A DNA stretch of 64,000 nt from Azolla caroliniana (lineage: Eukaryota > Polypodiophyta), in the NCBI GenBank assembly GCA_043228905.1, contig JBHGNT010000004.1, positions 16,368,001 through 16,432,000 of the forward strand. The letters run 5' to 3'. A program made the position numbers and the translations under genes. This document shows, piece after piece, positions 45,189 through 56,054 of this stretch (positions are counted from its first letter, which is position 1; each line of letters begins with the position of its first letter). Under the pieces are notes generated by a model. The model was given only the letters and a program-made list of their open reading frames with translations, had not been told where the DNA came from and made no database searches.

Positions 45189-46408
45189 ATGAACAAGGGA
45201 AAGAAGATTGTTAGGTATGTTTTTTGAACTATATTTTTAGATTCTTCAAAGATTCCTAAAAGATTCCTTTTTGTGTTTGTTTATTTTTGCATCCAGAATT
45301 CGATCCTTTGTATCGAGTTATCGTTGAAAGAGTGTTGCTTTCAACAGGAACTCGATGTAGTGCATGGAGTTCTCGTCGAAAGGGTCACATTTCTTGATCA
45401 ATATACTAGAATTAGTCACTTTCTTGAATTACGACAAAAGGTCCCATCCTTCAAATTGAAGATTCCCTCCCCAAGAAAAGAACTATCTGACACCATGACC
45501 AAGCTTGACTCATGAAAAACGTTTATTGAGTCGGGAGGTGATGGGACTTCGAACACTTTAGGCGAAAAGAGTAGTGGGGAGCTTCAGCTGAAGAGCTACC
45601 TTCATGTGGAGTGGACATTAATCTATGCCGCGGAAGAAGGAGATTTGCCCCTTCTTTTTGCGAAATCTGAAGGTGAGGGCAAGTTGCAGGTGGGGAAGAC
45701 CTTCACCTATGGCCATGTAAAGAACATCGAATATGAAGACAACGAGTCATGAAACCTCTTGTTCGATGTTGATAACTTGGTGGGGATGCGGAGAGTCAGG
45801 ATAAATGAACAAAATTTCATAACTGACTCCTGCCACCTGAGAGCTTTGAAAAAACTGTTCAAACCAAAAATAATTTGATTGTTGCTTTGTGCCCTTATAT
45901 TAAGGGAGATCTGATGGTCGCGCAAGCAACCACACCACCAAAGTTTACCAATAAATCAAAACCGGAACATAAGAAGTACAAGAAAAGACAACAACCTGAG
46001 GAGGACGAGCCCGAGGTACTCGAGTTCGTGGAAGATGAGGAGGAAGATACCAAGCTCAAAGTTATTCCTCTAGGGGGCCATATTGCATCGGGAATACTCA
46101 CCTAAGAGAAAAATCAGATCAAAGAAAACATTGTAAAGCTGAAGCTTGTTCGTAAAGGATAACTATTTCACTTGCCGATCTCCTCTATTTAGAGGCCATC
46201 GATTGATCCTGAAATAGGAAGACGGGCTCTAGAAATAAGAGAGCCACAATACGTGCATGTGAAAAACTTAAGAAAAAAAATGAAGATAAATCCACATGCC
46301 ACTATAGTGCTATTCTTAGTAATGGTAGACCCTAATCAGTGTCCAACTGTTGCTGACTTTAAGTACAATTTGGCTGATGACTACACATACTATGTGATTG
46401 GAGGACAA
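45189..46408 (+). pseudogene. ParB-like / DNA methyltransferase fusion gene, segment 1 (N-terminal, ParB-like domain)
   Basis: A possible exon 1 (45189-45214, MNKGKKIV) ends in AG/GTATGT. An intron to ATCCAG (45296) precedes the long exon. Readable stretches: ELDVVHGVLVERVTFLDQYT, LHVEWTLIYAAEEGDLPLLF, DVDNLVGMRRVRINEQNF, then a Lys/Glu linker. The domain of interest follows: KVIPLGGHIASGILT, RRALEIREPQYVHVKNLR, LVMVDPNQCPTVADFKYNLA and YYVIGGQ. A conserved positive-position word, then VDP..CP, then a (Y)xVIGGxH element is the layout of ParB/Srx-like nuclease domains. At least four in-frame stops (after KLDS, DNES, GILT and VRKG) and shifts make it a pseudogene. The frame is cut at GGQ by a ~470-bp insertion. 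Confidence 0.6.
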
Positions 46409-46883
46409 ATATTAGAGATCTTGGTACTAAAGTAAGCTTAAGATAAGGATAAATTAATGATAGATAGAAAGGATAAAGAGAAAGAAGGGTGCCGATCCAC
46501 CCGACCACCCTTGAGCGAAGGGATCGACCCGAGCGAAGGGATCGAGACGGACTCGAGCCTCGATCGGCGTCCCATACCACCGCTGTGGCGTCGAGTCGTA
46601 CCTGGTGCTGGCGCGCTCGCTACAAGAGTTGACCCACCACAAGAGCAGAGTCTCGATATAGTCAAAAGATCCTCAAATGAGGGTAGTTAGGCCTCTTATT
46701 TATAGCGATACCCAAGGCCCCTAGGCAAGTTCACACTTGACCTAATGGGTTGTCTCAATCCCGAGGATTAAAAGTAATCCTCCCCTTCTTTACACTCTCG
46801 TTTAACCCTCACACTTATCCACGTGTACAGAATACTACGGTAAATTCTCACCACAAGATATTAAATGGTCATGCCCGTAACAA
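46409..46883 (-). mobile_element. ~470-bp noncoding insertion inside the ParB-like domain
   Basis: It lies between the codons for GGQ (ending 46408) and SHSTEARRQL (starting 46884). Both sides are in frame when it is removed. GACAA before it and AACAA at its right end (46879-46883) may be a 5-bp target duplication with one mismatch. On the minus strand it has a CTATAAATAAGAGG TATA-like element, a GTTACGGGCATGACC end and a GC-rich segment, which suggests a solo LTR or other nonautonomous element. Canonical TG...CA ends are not clear on the left. Confidence 0.55.
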
Positions 46884-47360
46884 TCCCACTCTACTGAAGC
46901 TCGACGCCAACTTGTGAAGGAGTATCCTCTTACCCCATTCTTCAAATATGCAAATGTAAAGTTTACACTGTCCTTACACGTGAAGAAGCCAAGTTGCTAG
47001 CTTGGGAGCATAGCAAAGATAATGACTACAGTCAGAAGATGTCATGTATCGAGTGCATCAGGTCCTTCCATGACGATTACCTTGACGTGTTGCAAAAAAT
47101 TGGTCCTAGGCTGCATCCTAGATTGCAACGACAATGTCAGCTTGAAGTGGGGATAGCAGTTGACGAAAGCACCAAGTCTGAAGGCCTGAGGAAATATGAC
47201 TCGTGGTTTCAACCTGCGTTCAGAACAGGGGAGGTGTGGGACCTTCAAGATCAAATTTTTAGCATGTGGGAGTGAAAAGAAATAAAGGGTCAAAGATCAA
47301 AGAAGGCTAAGCTCTACCCACAAGTGGAGATAAAGTCTAAGTCACGTAAAAGTGACTTAG
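46884..47360 (+). pseudogene. ParB-like / methyltransferase fusion gene, segment 2 (middle)
   Basis: Continues the ParB-like domain: SHSTEARRQLVKEYPLTPFF, and after a one-base shift at about 46958 VYTVLTREEAKLLAWEHSKD, then QKMSCIECIRSFHDDYLDVL, GPRLHPRLQRQCQLEVGI, LRKYDSWFQPAFRTGEVWDL and FSMWE. One stop (TGA 47275-47277) follows. The frame then stays open as KEIKGQRSKKAK... to SDL at the chromovirus insertion site. Fusing 47360 to 53589 (removing the element and one CTTAG) gives SDL-VIEELAEDM without a break. Confidence 0.6.
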
Positions 47361-47782
47361 TGTCGTGACTTGAGAATAGGAGAGAGAAATATAAGATGAC
47401 AATAGAAGGTAGAGAGAGAGAGAGTGAAAGAACACTAGAAATGTAAAGAGAGTTTATATTATAAGAGAGCAAGGATTACAAAGAGTAGGCTAAGGGGCTA
47501 CAAACTGGTGTTGAACTGAATGAATTGTGATGAATGAATAGACACCTATTTATAGGTCCTTATGGAGTATTCTAAAATGTTCTAGAATATTTATGATATT
47601 TAATATAATCATGGAATATCCTAGAATGTTCTAGAAAACTCTAAATATCTTGTAATAACTAATAATACATTTATTATAACTATACATCATATATGTTATT
47701 AGAATGATTAAAGGTCTTACATATAGACCAAGACGTCTTGGGCTCAAATCTTTGTAAGGCCAAAATGTATGTCTTCATGACA
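47361..47782 (-). repeat. 3' LTR of the chromovirus
   Basis: Aligned with 53161-53583. It is rich in TTCTAGAA/AATATTC words and has a GAGAGA run of different length. It is next to the polypurine tract. Confidence 0.9.
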
Positions 47783-48260
47783 TTATCCCCCCTTTTCGAT
47801 GACGAGTTCCACGAGTTGGAAGACAAGATTTCGGACTTGGCTTATGAGGATATTTGTTGTGAAACGCAGCAACCATTTCGGAGGCATTAGCAAGATTCTT
47901 AAGAGGTTCCCATGTTCGATCATTAGGTGTATAACCTAACCAGTCAACCAAATAATACAGTTTATTGCGAACGATCTTGGAGTCGAGAATGGTAGCAACT
48001 TCATATTCGGAGCCATCCGAACTTCGATTTGAGGTGGGGGGAGATGTAAGACGGCCTGGAATAGAGCTGGTTGTGTACAACTCCAAAAGTAAAACATTGA
48101 AGATCGGGTGAAGATGCATATGAGGGGGAAGATCAAGGTGAAATGCCATATCATTGATCGTACCAGATATCACATTTGGGCCAAAACATTGATAATCCAA
48201 TTTGCAGCAAGGTCGGGTTGTTCTAATGCGACCTTGTAAAAGCCATACTCGATCTCCCAC
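47775..48260 (-). pseudogene. Chromovirus integrase C-terminus with chromodomain
   Basis: The frame reads GDRVWLLQGRIRTTRPCCKL, the GPNVISGTINDMAFHLDLP fold of the integrase C-terminal domain, then a chromodomain (YEVATILDSKIVRNKLYYLV, DWLGYTPNDRTWEPL). Chromodomains direct integration toward particular chromatin. Presence of this module defines the element as a chromovirus. The last codons run into the LTR (stop at its edge). Confidence 0.85.
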
Positions 48261-48289
48261 TTGAAACGTAGCCGATGAATCACATCAAT

Positions 48290-49540
48290 CACGGTGTCGT
48301 GATGTGGTGTGTTTAATGCGAGAAAAAGTGAAAATTTGAAGATACATGCACATTACACAAATACTTGTAAAAATGAAAATAATAATAATAAAACCTAGGA
48401 CATGATGGCATTGAATACATATTGAGGGTTGCAAGCAGGATTTGAACCTTGCACGTCTAAGATAAGAGGCAATTATCATACCACTAAAGCTACTACTACA
48501 TGCTTTAGATTTTATTTATTTCCTTCTCATATTCAATATTCCATAGGTAGCAAACAGACAAAACCATGTACACAAAACCGTGGTTTTAAGTCCATGGTAT
48601 TGTGCATGTCACAAGCATGGAGAGACCTATAAAAGCCTCTAGTTGGGCTTGAGTATGGGGGGCTCAATATGTGATATCATTATCATGACCATCAATATAA
48701 TCTTCTTCTTAATATTCTTCTTGAAATCTATCTTCTTCTAAAGTGTAAAATCTTTGATCTTCTCAAGTGTAACATTAGTTTCCTCGATTCCTACATACAC
48801 ATCGTCATCTTTTCGATAATTTCGCGAATGTCCTCCCTGTTCCGAGACCCCGGTGGTCCCGCTCAAGCAAAGCACGCACGCACGCTGTCGCGTTGCTACG
48901 CGCGTGCGTGGAGAAGGGTGGGACCACGGGGGTCTTGGACTAAGGAGTAGAGGAGAAGGAATCAGACATGGAATGGAAGCTTTGCTCAAGAAGAAGAAGA
49001 ATGAACAAGATATATTAGATCGAACAAGAGGAAGATGGAGACAAGATGATCAACAAGATATATTAAAACGAAATGAACGATTACCAAATGGTGGCCGCGT
49101 AGGCCGCACCAAACGACTACTCGAAACCCTAACCAACGAAGATGAAGATAAAGATAAAGATAAAGAAACCCTAACCCTAACCCTAACGCTCGATCTATGT
49201 GGTATACCTCGCACACTCAAAATTAGGCAACCCCCACAATGGTGCCTTCTCTCTCCTTTTATAGCACAAGGAGGGAAGACCGTTTACAAAAGTGAGACTA
49301 AAATATCCCCTTTCATTCAAAGGGGATATTTGCCTTGATTTGGGGGAGGGTGAGATTGATGGCCCCTTAACTCCCACCTCCTCACAAACAACTAGGTACC
49401 TATGTACCGCATAGTACCTCTCTCTCTCTCTCTCATGTGGATGTGCGCACAAGACCACATCACCTTTATACCTTAGGGATCTTATGGGGGCATTCCTAGC
49501 ACCATGCACTTTACCCTTATTACTATTACAAATACATTAT
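48290..49540. mobile_element. Foreign insertion between integrase core and chromodomain
   Basis: This ~1.25 kb has no similarity to pol. It contains an imperfect ~125-bp palindrome (48830-48955), a three-unit CCCTAA telomere-like tract (about 49167-49187), and a GC-rich TACGCGCGTGCGTGG stretch. Its left side carries an ACATCA...TGATGT palindrome at 48278-48305. Boundaries and class are uncertain. It has no clear coding capacity. Confidence 0.5.
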
Positions 49541-50386
49541 GTACGTGTGCAGCGTTGCACATCGCTCTTTGGCTCTCGTTGCTCGGGTTTCCACTTGTGG
49601 ACGAAAATCTTCACGACAACGCGCATCTTCGCGACAATAGTCAACAACATTCTTTTGAGTGTTTTGAGCATCACATAAATAATGCAAAAGGATATCTTGA
49701 ATTTCTTGGAGTCGGGTGAGCCGATCTTTGGCAACCGCGTTTGTCGGGAGTTCGGGATGTTCAAGCATAGTCCAACGAGGATGGTACACAATGTTTGAAA
49801 AAAATGGGGAATATCCAGTAGAAGAATGTTTTGAGTTGTTGTAAGCAAATTCCGCCAAATGTAATAGAAGATATTGTTCTACTGTTTGGTTGGTGCGCTC
49901 ACTCTGTTCGTTAGTTTCTGGATGGTAGCCGGAAGAGAGTTTGCAAGAAGTATGTAAGAGTTTGAACATGTGTTGCCAAATTTTTGAGATGAACTGGGAA
50001 CCCTGATCACTGATAATATCATCAGGAAGACCATGATGCCGAAACACCTCTCACATGAGTAACTCGGCTGTCTCTTGGCTCGTAATGGCCTTTGTGCAGG
50101 GACGAAAATGCGCCATCTTGGTAAAACGATCTACTACCGTGAGAACAGAATCAAAACCCTTGGAAGGTGGTAGATCTGTAATGAAGTCCAATGAAATAGA
50201 TTTACATGGACTCTCGGGAATACGCATTGGCTGTAATAAGCCATATGGATGATGTTGAGTTTTTCTGGATCGGCAACATGTATCACAACTACGAACATAA
50301 TCCATAACAAAATGGCGAACTCGTGGCCACCAATACCTTCGAGAAATTAATGCCAAAGTCTTGTGGATGCCGAAATGTCTAGCCAT
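49526..50386 (-). pseudogene. Chromovirus integrase (zinc finger and catalytic core)
   Basis: Two frames, joined by a shift near 50050. The first holds GIHKTLALISRRYWWPR, CDTCCRSRKTQH and SISLDFITDLPPSKGFDSV (first catalytic Asp). The second holds DIISDQGSQFISKIWQ (second Asp) and SGYHPETNEQSERTNQTVEQ (catalytic Glu). The HHCC finger and the DDE triad are recognisable. The C-terminal part is separated by the foreign insertion. Confidence 0.82.
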
Positions 50387-50459
50387 TGATTTTCATGTTA
50401 TGACATTGTTGCAAGATTTGGAGTCAAGAAGGACCATTAGGCACATATAAGAGATTTTG

Positions 50460-51800
50460 TCAAAAAAGTAAACCATCATGCCAATTGAACTGGTTGTAGT
50501 CTTGACGAGGATTTTGAGATTGTGAACAAGAAGCACGATCTGGGATAATATGGTTCAGAATATCTTGGGTGAATTCATCAGTCTCAATATGCTCTCGAAT
50601 GGAGTCTAGAAGACTTGAATCCCCGGGTGTGTCTATAGCATGAAATGCCATTAGTCATAGACAGTCAGGACCCAAGAGGTTTTGCTTCTGACTTTCAAAT
50701 GCTGCCTCTCCTGGTTGAAGTTCCATATACGAACACCGAGATAAAGCATCTGCTTTTCCTTGTTGCATCCCAGGGTGATATAGAATTACGAAATCAAAAT
50801 GAGTTAAGAACTGTGCCCAACGAGCTTGTTGACGACTCAAGACTCGAGCACTTTGGAAGTACGTAGATTTTTGTGATCATTATCGACAATGATTTGTTGA
50901 GACGAACCCTCCAAAAAATGACGCCATTGTTGAAAAGAATCCACAATGGCAAGAAGCTCTTTGTTGTGAATCTCATAGTTGATTTCTACAGCTTCGAATT
51001 TCCGTGAATGAAAAGCCGTAGGGTGCAGTTGGCCATCATTGCTAATTTGGGATAATACGCTTCCTAGTGCGAAGTCGGATGCATCAACTTTGAGTATAAA
51101 GTGCTTCAATGGATCAACATGCATCAAAATTGGTGCGGATGTAAATGCTTGCTTTAATCCTTCATATGGTCGATGCTCTGGTAGTCTATTGGCCTTCACC
51201 TTATCAAACACATCGGAGAATTCTATATATTTCTTCGGTAGTTGGACCCCTGATTCTTGTGAGCTCGATGTGGGAGTTGCTAAAACTGCGAACAACAACG
51301 TGTCTTCCTTCTGTCCTTCCTTGCGTAACTAATGTATAGAGATTGTCAAAATCTTTTGGAATGTCATATCCTTTGTTGGAGTTTTAAGAGATGTGGACTA
51401 TGTTGTGACCTCTTCAATGGTTCTTTTTCTTCAATCAATAGTTGGGTTATGTAGCTCAAACCATGGAAGACCAAGAACTAGGGAGTGCTCTGGAGTACTA
51501 ATGATGTTGAATGAGATGACACTAGCCAAATTGCCTAGGACTACGCAAATTGGTTCAGACTCTTCAACTATATCACCTGATGTTATGGGGCGTCTATCAA
51601 TGACTCCAACAGACACTGGGCTTGGGAGATTATTCAATGGAATATTATGCATTATAGCAAACTCACGATCCATGAAACAAGAGTTGGCTCCAGAGTCTAA
51701 GAGGGCAGAAACTAGGACTCGATGGCACCTAGATGTGTTAAGCTCAACTTGTGCAGAGAAAACTCAACTAACTTGACCGGATGAAATGGAACCACAACTA
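50460..51800 (-). pseudogene. Chromovirus protease / RNase H remnants; reverse transcriptase core deleted
   Basis: Protease-like words lie at 51780-51430 (ALLDSGANSCFMDREFAIMH in part, and LVLGLPWFELHNPTID). At 51298-50837 the frame jumps from FDKVKANRLPEHRPYE straight to LKQAFTSAPILMHVDP, so several hundred bases of reverse transcriptase, including the YxDD motif, are absent. RNase H continues with ILKVDASDFALGSVL, NYEIHNKELLAIVDSFQQW and [19 protein letters not shown]. The element therefore could not have moved on its own after this deletion. Confidence 0.8.
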
Positions 51801-51929
51801 GGGACGGACGTTATATGCCTAGGGTTTTCCAAACAAATGGCTCCAATTTTGGCCGAACTTACTCGTTTAACACATCATCTAATTGGCTCAAGACATCAAA
51901 TGTATTTTTATGACAGGGACTACTAGGCC

Positions 51930-52142
51930 TACTTGGGTTACGAGAAGTAGGGGTAGAAATTGAGATGGGATTGTCATGAGCACTTACTTGGTTAACTTGT
52001 CATCGTGGTTTATGTGGACAATTCACATCAATATGCCCTGGACCACTTGGGTTACGAGAAGTAGGGGCAGAAATTGAGATGGGATTGTCATGAACACTTG
52101 GTTAACTTGTCATCGTGGTTTATGTGGACAATTCACATCAAT
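51930..52142. repeat. Tandem duplication in the chromovirus gag-protease linker
   Basis: The block CTTGGGTTACGAGAAGTAGGGG...GACAATTCACATCAATA occurs twice in a row, with small differences (GAGCACTTACTTGGTTAAC versus GAACACTTGGTTAAC). Confidence 0.75.
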
Positions 52143-52159
52143 AGAGGCATAGAAGATTC

Positions 52160-53067
52160 GATCGTCGTCGTTGCTTTTCAGCATCCGATAATGGTCCTTG
52201 ACATCATGTTGTCTCGATTTCCATTGGAGTAGGGCCTTCCACCACACTTGAATTTGATACTTGGGGTGGAGTTGCAACCACCGAAGCATATATTTTTGTT
52301 GGTCGGAAGCGTAACATTTGTTGGTACTCAGAACGCCTCTCATATAAGCGATTGTCACATTGCATGGCCCAACTTACTACTTCAGTAACAAATTTTGGAT
52401 CATCATGGAAGGTAAGAAGTAAATCCTTCACATCATTGCATAGACCTTGAAGAAATTGGTCCATTAATGTCGTCTTGTCCCATGGAATATCACATGCTAG
52501 AAGGCGAAAATCTACAACATAAGCGGAAGCAGGACGATCTCCTTGTCGTAGTCGCTGAATTTTGTTTATTGTGGTCCTCATACTATTAGTGTCTCCAAAG
52601 TTGGCTTGGAACTCATTAATAAACCCTTCAAAATCTTCTAATAATGGTGAGTGCTTCTCTAGGAGTGGTGCAAACCACGCTAATGCGGTACCCGTTAACA
52701 AGGTACCAACTAGACCCGCACGAGCAACATTAGTTGGGTAACGGCTATGATGCAATTTAATCACAAGCCGTACCTGATTTAAAAATCCATGAAATTGAGA
52801 CCTTGTACCATCAAACTTGGTCAGCAGACTAATCTTGGGTTGCTTTGCCGAGGTTTGAACTTCCGCCGCTTGTCATTGCAATAGAGTGGTCTCCAATTGA
52901 TGCACCCGTTGAGATAATACTTCATATTGTTATACTTTCTCATCACTTACTTGTTGTAGGTCTCCCAGCAATCTTTGATTTTCATGCTCCAATGCCACGA
53001 ATTTGGTTGTTAGCATGTCGAGCTCGGAGAGAACACGTGTATATTCTTTCTTGCTGACGAACTCCAT
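52160..53067 (-). pseudogene. Chromovirus gag
   Basis: Met at 53067 opens MEFVSKKEYTRVLSELDMLT, with a coiled-coil-like N-terminus. After stops and a shift comes the gag core TALAWFAPLLEKHSPLLEDF, FINEFQANFGDTNSMRTTI, PASAYVVDFRLLACDIPWD. A zinc knuckle is disrupted near 52130-52170. A tandem duplication of about 115 bp (near 51930-52142) lies just downstream. Confidence 0.75.
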
Positions 53068-53160
53068 TGTTGCGAGAGAAAATTGCTAGATTTTCTTGAA
53101 TAAGGTTAAGATAAGAAGAAGACGTTGGAGAAGAAGAAAAGAGAGATATTCGGTTCAAAC

Positions 53161-53583
53161 TGTCGTGACTTGAGAATAGGATAGAGAAAGATAAGATGAC
53201 AATAGAAGGTAGAGAGAGAAAGAACACTAGAAATGGTAAGAGAGTTTATATTATAAGAGAGCAAGGATTACAAAGAGTAGGCTAAGGGGCTACAAACTAG
53301 TGTTGAACCTAATGAGTTGTGATGAAATAATAGATGCCTATTTATAGGTCCTTATGGAGTATTCTAGAATGTTCTAGAATATTTTAGATATTTATGATAT
53401 TTAATATAATCATGGAATATCTTAGAATGTTCTAGAATACTCTAAATATCTTGTAATAACTAATAATATATTTATTATAACTATACATCATATATGTTAT
53501 TAGAATGGTTAAAGGTCTAACATATAGACCAAGACGTCTTGGGCTCGAATCTTTATAAGGTCAAAATGTATGTCTTCATGACA
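53161..53583 (-). repeat. 5' LTR of the chromovirus
   Basis: Partner of the left LTR. I could not identify a standard primer-binding site at its inner edge (reverse strand after the LTR reads GTTTGAACCGAATAT). Confidence 0.88.
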
Positions 53584-53588
53584 CTTAG

Positions 53589-54490
53589 TAATTGAAGAAT
53601 TAGCCGAGGATATGAAGTTGCTTTCTTGGCGGTCATTGCAAGGAATCAAAGATGACAAATGATTAATATCTGTATTATCAAGAGTGGCCGCCAAGGAGTT
53701 CAACCTTGATGAAATGGTTATAGAGTTTCAAAAGTGAGTAATCTATGTGATGATTTATTTTCATTGTATTGATTTGCTCTTTATTCTAACCCTACTTTCT
53801 TTTAATTTTTAGTTATAAGGTTTATATGAAGATACAAGAGCTAATGATGAAAAAATTGTCCTTGCCTACGTGGGAAGAGGTGGAGCAATCGTACCCCAAA
53901 ATATCATCATACAAGGCTCTTGAAGAATTATTCACTGTGTTTAGAGAATGGGTATGTATGTTTTGCAAATATTAATTGATTTTAGGATAATGGGTATCTT
54001 CCTACAAAACGTATAATTACATAAACCACCTCGTTCAAAGAAAATGTGTGACAACAATGAAGGCATACCAAGCGCCTTCATCACCCATTTGGAACGAGAA
54101 AAATATGAGAAACAAATGACAAAAGGAAAGGAGCTCGAGGTGCCTGAGGACTCAGATACTGTGAAAAGTTTTTTGCACAAGGCAGATCCTTTCTAAGAAC
54201 TATACTATAGTGCTTATAATGGTGTGATGTGGGTAATATATGCTTCACATATTACCCAAGAGACATTATACATTGCTCATTGCGGATATATCATATGGAT
54301 TCCGGATATCAGGCTCTACATACGACAATGTACTATACAAATATCCGCAAATAGAGAAGATGGTAAAAGACTTTGCAGAGCTGACCCTGGCTCTATTATT
54401 GCGAACCGTTATATTTCATAGTATGGGTTAGGCTTTATCGGTCACTACTGCATTGAAGTCGAGATGCCATGCTACCGAACACATGCATTG
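53589..54490 (+). pseudogene. ParB-like / methyltransferase fusion gene, segment 3 (linker and start of methylase domain)
   Basis: Exon continuing across the chromovirus: VIEELAEDMKLLSWRSLQGI, then after a stop SVLSRVAAKEFNLDEMVIEF. An intron (GTGAGT at 53734 to TTTTTAG at 53812) joins in frame to YKVYMKIQELMMKKLSLPT. A second intron (GTATGT at 53952 to TTTTAG at 53985) precedes EGIPSAFITHLEREKYEKQM, VPEDSDTVKSFLHKADPF, and after frameshifts YTLLIADISYGFRISGSTYD and KMVKDFAELTLALLLRTVIF. The word LIADISYGF matches motif IV (DPPY-like, here D-I-S-Y) of DNA amino-methyltransferases. The exon ends CATTG/GTAAGC at 54490. Confidence 0.6.
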
Positions 54491-54544
54491 GTAAGCTTTA
54501 TGTTACTATATATTTAATATATGGATTCGATGGTGCTTACTACA

Positions 54545-54966
54545 TGTTGAGTGACAAGCTCAACATTGAGTGCGTAATATAGTGCGTAACCCAGTGCGTA
54601 GACTGGGTGCATAAAATAGTACGCATAACGTGGCCGTATCGGTGCATGAACCGGAAGGCCGTTAGTATGGTATTCCTCGTAAGGAATAATTTTGGGAGTT
54701 AGTGTAGTAGGCTCATTTATGAGCATTCAAGTACTATCAGTACTTGTGTCAGCCCGATAGTCAGGGCTTGTATAAAAGATGCTCACTGAACACGGTGTAT
54801 ATACAGAGCATTATTTTTGAATCATAGTTTCAGTTATCTACTCACTCTATCTCTCCCCCTCCTTCTCCATCTCTGCGTTTTCTGTGTTTTACTGAACTGT
54901 CTTATTCTCCCGAACCGTGTACTCTGTGTCTTACGCACACGCTTCTGCACAACGTATTCTTTTACA
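54545..54966 (+). repeat. Copia 5' LTR
   Basis: 422 bp with a TATAAAA box at 54771-54777. It carries a 12-bp extra segment (a repeated GTGCGTAA word) relative to the 3' LTR. Confidence 0.95.
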
Positions 54967-55071
54967 TGGTATCAGAGCGTGATGGATGAAGTCCTCTGCA
55001 GCCGACAAGAAAAGTTTGTGACGAAACAGAGTTGAAGTTGTTCACTTTCGGAGAAGAAAAAGACATTACTA

Positions 55072-56052
55072 TGGACAGGGGAATGGGAAGCTCACTTCCG
55101 ACTGAAAAGCTTGACAGAAGCAACTACGCATCTTGGTCTCACAAGATGCACCAGTAAGTACTCGGCCATGGGTACAGGAGTTATGTCAAAGGAGCAAACG
55201 ATGTGGCACCCACCTCGACACACAAGCATTACCCGGCTTGGGAACAAGCCGCAAGCAGAGTGCTATATTGTTTCGTGTCCTCTATGAGAAATCAGCTTTT
55301 GAGCTATATTCGGGATGCCACGATGCCGAAGGACACATGGGCGAATCTCAAAAGGATTTTCGCCGCTAGCACAATGGCCAAAAAGTTGCACCTCAGACAG
55401 GAGCTCAGCAATGTACGACAAAGAGATATGTCGGTGGCTGATTACACCACCAAGATCAAAGAAATCTACGACTCTCTTGCCTCCGTCAACATGAACGTCG
55501 AGGAAGATGAAATGGTGCAGGTTTGTCTTGGTGGCTTTGCGTCAATGTTCGGACCTTTCCGAATGGCTGTCTACACTAGGGAGATTATGCCTTCATTTTC
55601 CGAGCTTCAGTCAATGTTGCTCGTAGAAGAAAACCACGTGTGTGCATCGACGAGGGCGCACGCCGATGGCAACATGCTTTACATGGAGGATGATAGGCCC
55701 CGTGGTCATGGTGGACGAGGCGGATCAGCGCGCAAGGAGCAAAATGTACGGCATAATCGAGATGCCGGAAGCAATTCTGAAGCCTCCACAAGCAGGGGGA
55801 GTCATGGCGGCGCCAGAAGATGGCAAGAGAAGACCACGCTGGATTGCTGGTACTGTGGCAAGAAAGGCCACAGGGAGAGCGAGTGCTGGAAGAAACAAGC
55901 TGACTCGGACAAAGCTAGACCGAGTGGAAGAGACGCAGGAAGGCGTCAAAGATCGCACTACGTTGAGGGCTCGGAACGAGCCGGAAATGGAGCGGGCTCT
56001 GCCTTCGTAATGAAGCATAAAGCCAATTCAATGGTCGTGAACACCTCGAAAT
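55072..56052 (+). pseudogene. Copia gag (nearly intact)
   Basis: The ATG at 55072 opens MDRGMGSSLPTEKLDRSNYA, 105 bp after the LTR. A TAA at 55153-55155 interrupts after about 27 codons. Beyond it the frame is open: LSYIRDATMPKDTWANLKR, RQRDMSVADYTTKIKEIYDS, QVCLGGFASMFGPFR, and a CCHC knuckle CWYCGKKGHRESEC, then a basic tail. It ends at TAG 56052-56054, after which protease follows in the same frame. The gag at 35797 is its close relative. Confidence 0.85.
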
Positions 56053-56054
56053 AG

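Larger units (their letters stand above)
47361..53583 (-). mobile_element. Ty3/Gypsy chromovirus inserted in an exon of the ParB/methylase-like gene
   Basis: LTRs 47361-47782 and 53161-53583 (422 and 423 bp) share TGTCGTGACTTGAGAATAGG and CTTCATGACA ends. The target duplication CTTAG is perfect (47356-47360, 53584-53588). The polypurine tract (complement TTATCCCCCCTTTTC at 47783) adjoins the left LTR, so the element is on the minus strand. gag lies at 53067-52204 and a partial pol at 51780-49526. The chromodomain frame is at 48260-47775. A ~1.25-kb foreign segment (about 48290-49540) splits integrase from the chromodomain. The core of reverse transcriptase is deleted. The element is dead. Confidence 0.92.

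Noticed and set aside
48425-48500. tRNA-like sequence on the minus strand (TTTAGTGGTATGATAATTGCC ... GGTTCAAATCC)
   Set aside because: D-loop-like and T-loop-like words are present at roughly the right spacing, but the T-stem has only about three pairs and no good anticodon stem forms. It may be a tRNA-derived relic, not a callable gene.
48930-48955. Resemblance of the palindrome arm (CTTGGACTAAGGAG) to miR319
   Set aside because: Only partial similarity at the start; the remainder does not match, and the hairpin lies in a transposon.
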